Assembly: GCA_905221615.1 (NCBI GenBank)
Contig: CAJNDT010005879.1
Coordinates: 186,001 to 250,000 of the forward strand
Source of the DNA: Symbiodinium sp. CCMP2592
Lineage: Eukaryota; Sar; Dinophyceae; Suessiales; Symbiodiniaceae
Direction of reading: 5' to 3'
DNA: 64,000 nt
Shown here: positions 60,146 to 64,000 of the stretch, piece by piece
Position numbering within the stretch: the first letter of the stretch is position 1
How the letters are laid out: each line of letters starts with the position of its first letter
Notes under the pieces: model-generated
What the model was told of the DNA's origin: nothing
What the model saw: the letters and a program-made list of their open reading frames with translations, nothing else
The model's database searches: none
Made by a program: the position numbers and the translations under genes

Positions 60146-60729
60146 CATGCTTGGGTCCGTGTGGCGCGCGAAGCCATGGGCCCGAAGTCGTCCCAGCAGT
60201 GGCTCACGCACGCGACCACACCGGGAGTGGGGTCGGATGACCGCTGCCGACTTGACATGGTCATCTACGGCGTCACTCCTTGGGGAGGGGCACTGTGCTG
60301 TGACGCGACATTGGTCTCTCCCGTGTCGCAAGATGGCCAGCCGCAACGGCGTTCAGCGCATGAAAACGGGGCAGCGCTCGCCACGGCAACACGCCGCAAA
60401 AGGCGACGTACCCGGAGCTCCCGCGCAACGGTTCCCAGCGCCTCGTTGTACTCGGGAGGGCTCTCCGTTCGCGACCTCATTCGCCTCCGCCGGTTGCGCG
60501 AACCTCCCGCTCTGCGCAATCCGCGGCTACCGCTTGGGCTCGGCGTTGGTGGAGTCAACTGTCGGTCGCTGTTCAGCGTGCGACAGCGCTGTGGGCGGTC
60601 GGTCGGGCATGGCCAGCTGCGCCTCGCGCCTCGGCAGACGCTCCAGCCCTCGAGCTCGTGTTGGACCTCGCCGACGCGGCGGGGCCCAGCACTTCGACGT
60701 TGAGCGGTCCGCTTGCGGGCCGAAGTAGC
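60146..60729 (+). mobile_element. non-LTR retroelement remnant, 3' end of the RT ORF, frameshifted
   Basis: Recognisable as the C-terminal part of the reverse-transcriptase polyprotein repeated in dinoflagellate genomes. VEHAWVRVAREAMGPKSSQQ, WLTHATTPGVG, DDRCRLDMVIYGVTPWGGAL, CCDATLVSPVSQDGQPQ run to about 60397. Near 60398 the frame shifts to KATYPELPRNGSQRLVVLG, AWARRWWSQLSVAVQRATAL and PALELVLDLADAAGPSTSTL, ending TGA at 60727-60729. The frameshift and a missing stretch after LVVLG mark it as a dead copy. Family identity is from memory of recurring motifs, not a search. Confidence 0.65.
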
Positions 60730-60790
60730 AGGTGAGAAGGTAGCTGTCGAAGGAGACGACGGTCCATTCGTTTCGGCAGACGCAAAAAGG

Positions 60791-60997
60791 TTTGCGTGGG
60801 AAAAAACCGTGTTTGCAGAATCCGGGGCGACTGTTGCAATTCATGTCTTAATGCATGACCTCAATGTTGTCCCCTACCGGCAGGACGAACGGCGGCGCAT
60901 CGAAGTCATTGCTCACGGCCTGCCTTCGTGGGGCGGCGTGCAACTTGCCGTCGACACAGCCCTGGTGTCGTCCGCAAAGCCGAATGCGCGAAGTCCC
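60791..60997 (+). mobile_element. second retroelement RT-ORF fragment
   Basis: ESGATVAIHVLMHDLNVVPY, then RQDERRRIEVIAHGLPSWGG and VQLAVDTALVSSAKP. This corresponds to the same region as the fragment just upstream (RLDMVIYG...CCDATLVSP) but is a different subtype. It is truncated on both sides. Confidence 0.6.
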
Positions 60998-61191
60998 GGA
61001 TTTACCCCGAAGGCGGCATCGATTGTCTTCGGTGCAGACTGGGTTCGACTTGGCTTGGTCTGTCAGACTCAACCCCGGGTTGGATCTTTTCATCACAGAG
61101 AACCCGGATTCAGGTTTTCGCAGTCGATCGAACGCAACGATCATCGGCCCTTTGGGCGAAAATTTTGCTCGCAATCGGAACTCGAAGATTG

Positions 61192-61331
61192 TGGACTCTC
61201 TCGCTTCCTTCACTCGCTCACTCCACTCACTTCGCTCACTTCGCTCGCTTCACTCGCTCCGCTCGCTCCGTTCGCTCCGTTCGCTCCGTTCGCTCCGTTC
61301 GCTCCGTTCGCTCCGTTCGCTCCGCTCGCTC
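61192..61331 (+). repeat. 9-bp tandem repeat (TCGCTCCGT)n
   Basis: Starts as irregular CTCACTTCG words and becomes seven or more near-exact copies of a 9-bp unit. All frames through it are open because the unit length is a multiple of three, giving artificial SLR/RSV/PFA peptides (SER on the other strand). Confidence 0.9.
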
Positions 61332-61989
61332 GGGTCCACAATCTTCAAGTTCCGATTCATTCGCTCCAATTTTTTCCCAAAGGGCATTGAGGTTGGGGGG
61401 CGGCGGTGTGCGCCCGCACCCGGACCAGGTCCTGGAGCAAGCCGTGCGCGTCGCCAGTGAAGCGTCCGCAAACCCCGCTGCCGAGCACGACGAGCCTGTC
61501 GTTCCGGAGTTCCGGATAGGTTGTTTGCATCGCTCTGCTGTCCGGAGGGCGGCACCGTCGACGTCGGTGTTCTTACTCGAGAGGGCGTCGTGGTGATGAG
61601 TCGTCGAGAGAAACTACTACGAGTAGGAGCTGTGGTCGGGATGAGGGCCCGCGGCAGCGCGGTGCAAGGCGTCGTGCTGGCCTAGCTGAGGACGAAAACC
61701 CTAAGGAGTGAATTCAACAGGACCCTTTGACCGAAAGCGAACACCAAGGACTGAATCCGGAACATTTAGCACAGGACGAAAACCCTAAGGCCCTAAGGAG
61801 TGAATGCCCGCGACGAAAACCCTCCAAGCCGCGAGCTCGCAAGAAACATTGCTCGTGTGTTTGGCAAGAGAAGGGGTGCAGTGCGGACTTCGAGTGGGGT
61901 AGCCACATTTCGGAATTTACGGACGTGGGCGACTTCAATAGCGTCCGAGTGACCCAGCAGCACCAACGCAGAACGATTCTGAAAGCGAC

Positions 61990-62170
61990 CCAGAGAAAAG
62001 GACAGGGCAGTGCATATTGGCCACGCGTGGAAACTCTTCCCATTGGCCCCGCGCATGTTGCTTTTCCGCGCGCCCAGCGTTGCACATCTCCCGCCAACGA
62101 AAGCGCCGCGAGCGTTTGTTTTACAACGGCCGTTCGACACATTTGCTCCGCGAGAGTGCAGCTCGTCCTG
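61990..62170 (+). mobile_element. third retroelement RT-ORF fragment
   Basis: HAWKLFPLAPRMLLFRAP (about 62022-62075) matches the segment that lies between the endonuclease and reverse-transcriptase parts of the dinoflagellate retroelement ORF as I recall it. Downstream frames break up. Weak alone, but consistent with the other fragments around it. Confidence 0.5.
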
Positions 62171-63300
62171 GGCGGGAGTCGGAGGGCGCCCTGGAGGCGC
62201 TCTGAGGGTGACATGCAGCGGCGGGCTGACCGAACCTCCGCGCTCGCACGCTTCGGCGAAATGACCGTAGCAGCTATAAGGCCGTTGTACGGCGACCGCC
62301 GGATGCGCAAGTGCCGCTGCACCCGAACTTCGTCCCCTGGTCGGCTGTTCACGCTCAAGTCCGTGAAAGGAGCAAAAAGAGCAGCAGCGGGCCCGCATCC
62401 GGGGGCACCAAGGGAAACTTCACGGTTCTTATGGATGAGGAAACCGCCGATAATGTTTGGGAGCATGCCGAAAACAAATCGGTGGGGGGAAGGTCCCACA
62501 CGACGAAGGCCCCACGCGACGCGGCAGATGGTCATGAGCGAGGTCTTTCGGCGCCTCGTGGCCCCAATGCCCAATCTTCGCGACCCTCGACCTCGTAGAT
62601 ACACCCGAGATTTGTGTCCATGGATTGAAGCATTTTGCCGGCAGCAGAGGCCGCCCTCCCAGTGCGTTCGAACATGCATATGCGCGCACGGTCACGTGCG
62701 GCTGCGTCGCTGATTTGGGCGGGCGGGACGTCAATGGGTTTTACAAAGGCCTCCACCTCGTGGCCGCCACGCTCCCGGGCAACCTTCATTTTTTCCACAT
62801 CAGTACGGATCATACCACACGTGACATGATGGTGGCCTGTAAAGACAGCTGCGCCGCGATTCATTTCGGGCGCCATTCCGGGTGCACCGCGCCTCGTCAT
62901 TAATGTGCACGGCACGCTGGCGGCCAACATGGTCAATGCGTGCTATGATGAGACGCAGGGACGGACAGAGGATCGCAGTGATGACGCCTGCATGCAGGCT
63001 CCTCAACTGCAACCCCCAACAAGTTCCGAGCGACCTAAAGCCACCGGAATCACACCATTAGGTTGTCGCAAGGTGGTCTGGGTTTCTCTCTGTCGCAGCT
63101 GCGCGTTCCTTCGCAACCAGCTTGCTGTCCCTTCCCATCTCCAACACTGCCAACATTGACGGCGAGCCGCCTCTCCTGATTTGCGCCCGGTAGTCTGCTG
63201 CACTGGGACCGCGTTCGGATGTTTGCAAAATGGTCCGGAACAAAAAGAAAAGTTGGAGCACTACACAAGTTACACCTCCAACCACAGTGCCCGTTGCCGC
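62171..63300. other. probable decayed retroelement, nothing assigned
   Basis: GC-rich with long frames open on both strands and no clear motif. Confidence 0.35.
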
Positions 63301-63555
63301 CTACGCCCGCACGAGCAGTCGCAAGAACGTGAAGGTGCCGCGGCTAACCCGTCGCCTCACCTCCACGCCGAATACGACCAAGTGGCAGCGCCGAGCTTGA
63401 CGCAGTGCCGGGTAAGTTCGATGTTTGTTGGCTTGGTCTGAGGCGAGGCCCGGTCGCTGGTCAGCCCGTGGTGACTAGCCGTCCCGGTGGACTGGGCTCA
63501 CGATGGTGGCATCCATTGCGACTTTAGCGCAAGCCCGATGGGGAAGCCATTGGCA
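63301..63555 (-). mobile_element. minus-strand retroelement RT-ORF fragment
   Basis: Read on the minus strand: ACAKVAMDATIVSPVHRDG (about 63555-63490), a stop, then in another phase NKHRTYPALRQARRCHLVVF, GVEVRRRVSRGTFTFLRLLV, ending TAG at 63301-63303. This is the same C-terminal region as at 60.3-60.6 kb (CDATLVSPVSQDG...YPEL...LVVLG), so this copy is inverted relative to the others and also frameshifted. Confidence 0.6.
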
Positions 63556-64000
63556 AAGGCTCGAAATATTGCCGGTTGCGGCTACGATCATGGGTGGGAG
63601 ACAGATTCGCCAGGCGTCAGTGCCATCACAGCAGCGCAGACGCATGGCATGATCCGCGAAGTCGACCACCCCACTCCCAAAGCCATCCACACCAGTGCGC
63701 AACGACATCGGCAGGGCAGAAGTGTCCCGGATCCTGCCGGCGAGAGGAGAGTGCTCCTGCGCTGAGCCAAAGCAACCGCAGGGTCTTTCGTGCCGCATCC
63801 TGCAGCAACACCCACCCATTCCAAGAACATCTGCCTGTGAACGAAGATGGAGGGCACATGTCGGTTTTCTACTGGCCTATGTAAGGTGCAAAGGAGCCGT
63901 GGCAGGTCCCTTTTCCACTCGGCCGGCTGATGGCGGGGTTGGTTACAGCGTAAGCTGCGCAGCCCCTCCAGCAGGTCAGGATCGTCCAGAATGTCTGCCC

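Noticed and set aside
61192..61331. Repetitive SER/SLR peptide as a possible RS-domain protein
   Set aside because: Arises from a 9-bp satellite that is open in all frames; no flanking coding sequence supports it.
61714..62713. Two overlapping antisense ORFs of over 320 codons
   Set aside because: They overlap almost completely on opposite strands in GC-rich sequence with retroelement fragments, and neither shows a domain; the recognisable motif (HAWKLFPLAPRMLL) is in a third frame.
1..64000. tRNA, rRNA, CRISPR arrays, bacterial promoters or terminators
   Set aside because: None seen. The direct repeats present are TSR exons, microsatellites or segmental duplications, and the intron structure rules out prokaryotic interpretation.

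Overview
The window looks like nuclear DNA of a dinoflagellate, probably from the Symbiodiniaceae/Suessiales side. The reasons are: genes broken into many small exons by introns mostly 50-110 nt long; 5' splice sites that are often GC or GA instead of GT; protein families typical of these genomes (thrombospondin type 1 repeat arrays, 'SACEKxGxWxxAL' pentatricopeptide repeats, a divergent protein kinase with a GGDxRYWPxSxW activation segment); and degenerate copies of the non-LTR retroelement ORF that recurs in dinoflagellates. The organism call is inference. Every gene I can support is on the + strand. The only minus-strand item with firm homology is one retroelement fragment. I saw no rRNA, tRNA, CRISPR or bacterial operon signal.

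Layout. 0-11.9 kb: mostly non-coding, with a possible membrane-protein gene near 3.76-5.23 kb and weak hypothetical exons. 11.9-31.9 kb: a very large multi-exon gene, or a tandem cluster, encoding about 26 thrombospondin type 1 repeats (TSRs) behind a short acidic N-terminal exon. Two TSR classes alternate along it. From 15.3 to 28.5 kb they form three successive six-TSR blocks of about 5.2 kb each, so the array grew by segmental duplication. 32.86-35.33 kb: a multi-exon protein kinase that keeps its catalytic residues. 37.4-40.5 kb: further, more divergent TSRs. 40.7-43.3 kb: a PPR protein gene. 44.1-46.0 kb: an RlmJ-like rRNA adenine methyltransferase of bacterial family, split by dinoflagellate-style introns. 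46.6-48.3 kb: one TSR followed by a long alanine-rich domain. 48.3-57.2 kb: scattered unrecognised exons. 60.1-63.6 kb: a graveyard of retroelement fragments with a 9-bp satellite.

How the parts fit. The TSR proteins are expected to be secreted or cell-surface adhesion proteins; the repeats carry WxxW, C-x-x-S/T-C-G-G and N-x-S/T motifs known as glycosylation sites in this family. A kinase directly downstream of the TSR array raises the possibility of a TSR-ectodomain receptor kinase, but no convincing transmembrane exon was found between them, so this is only a hypothesis. PPR and RlmJ-like proteins act on organelle or ribosomal RNA elsewhere and are probably just neighbours. Exon boundaries given here come from reading frames and homology between repeats, not from transcripts. 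Exact ends are uncertain unless an intron is stated.
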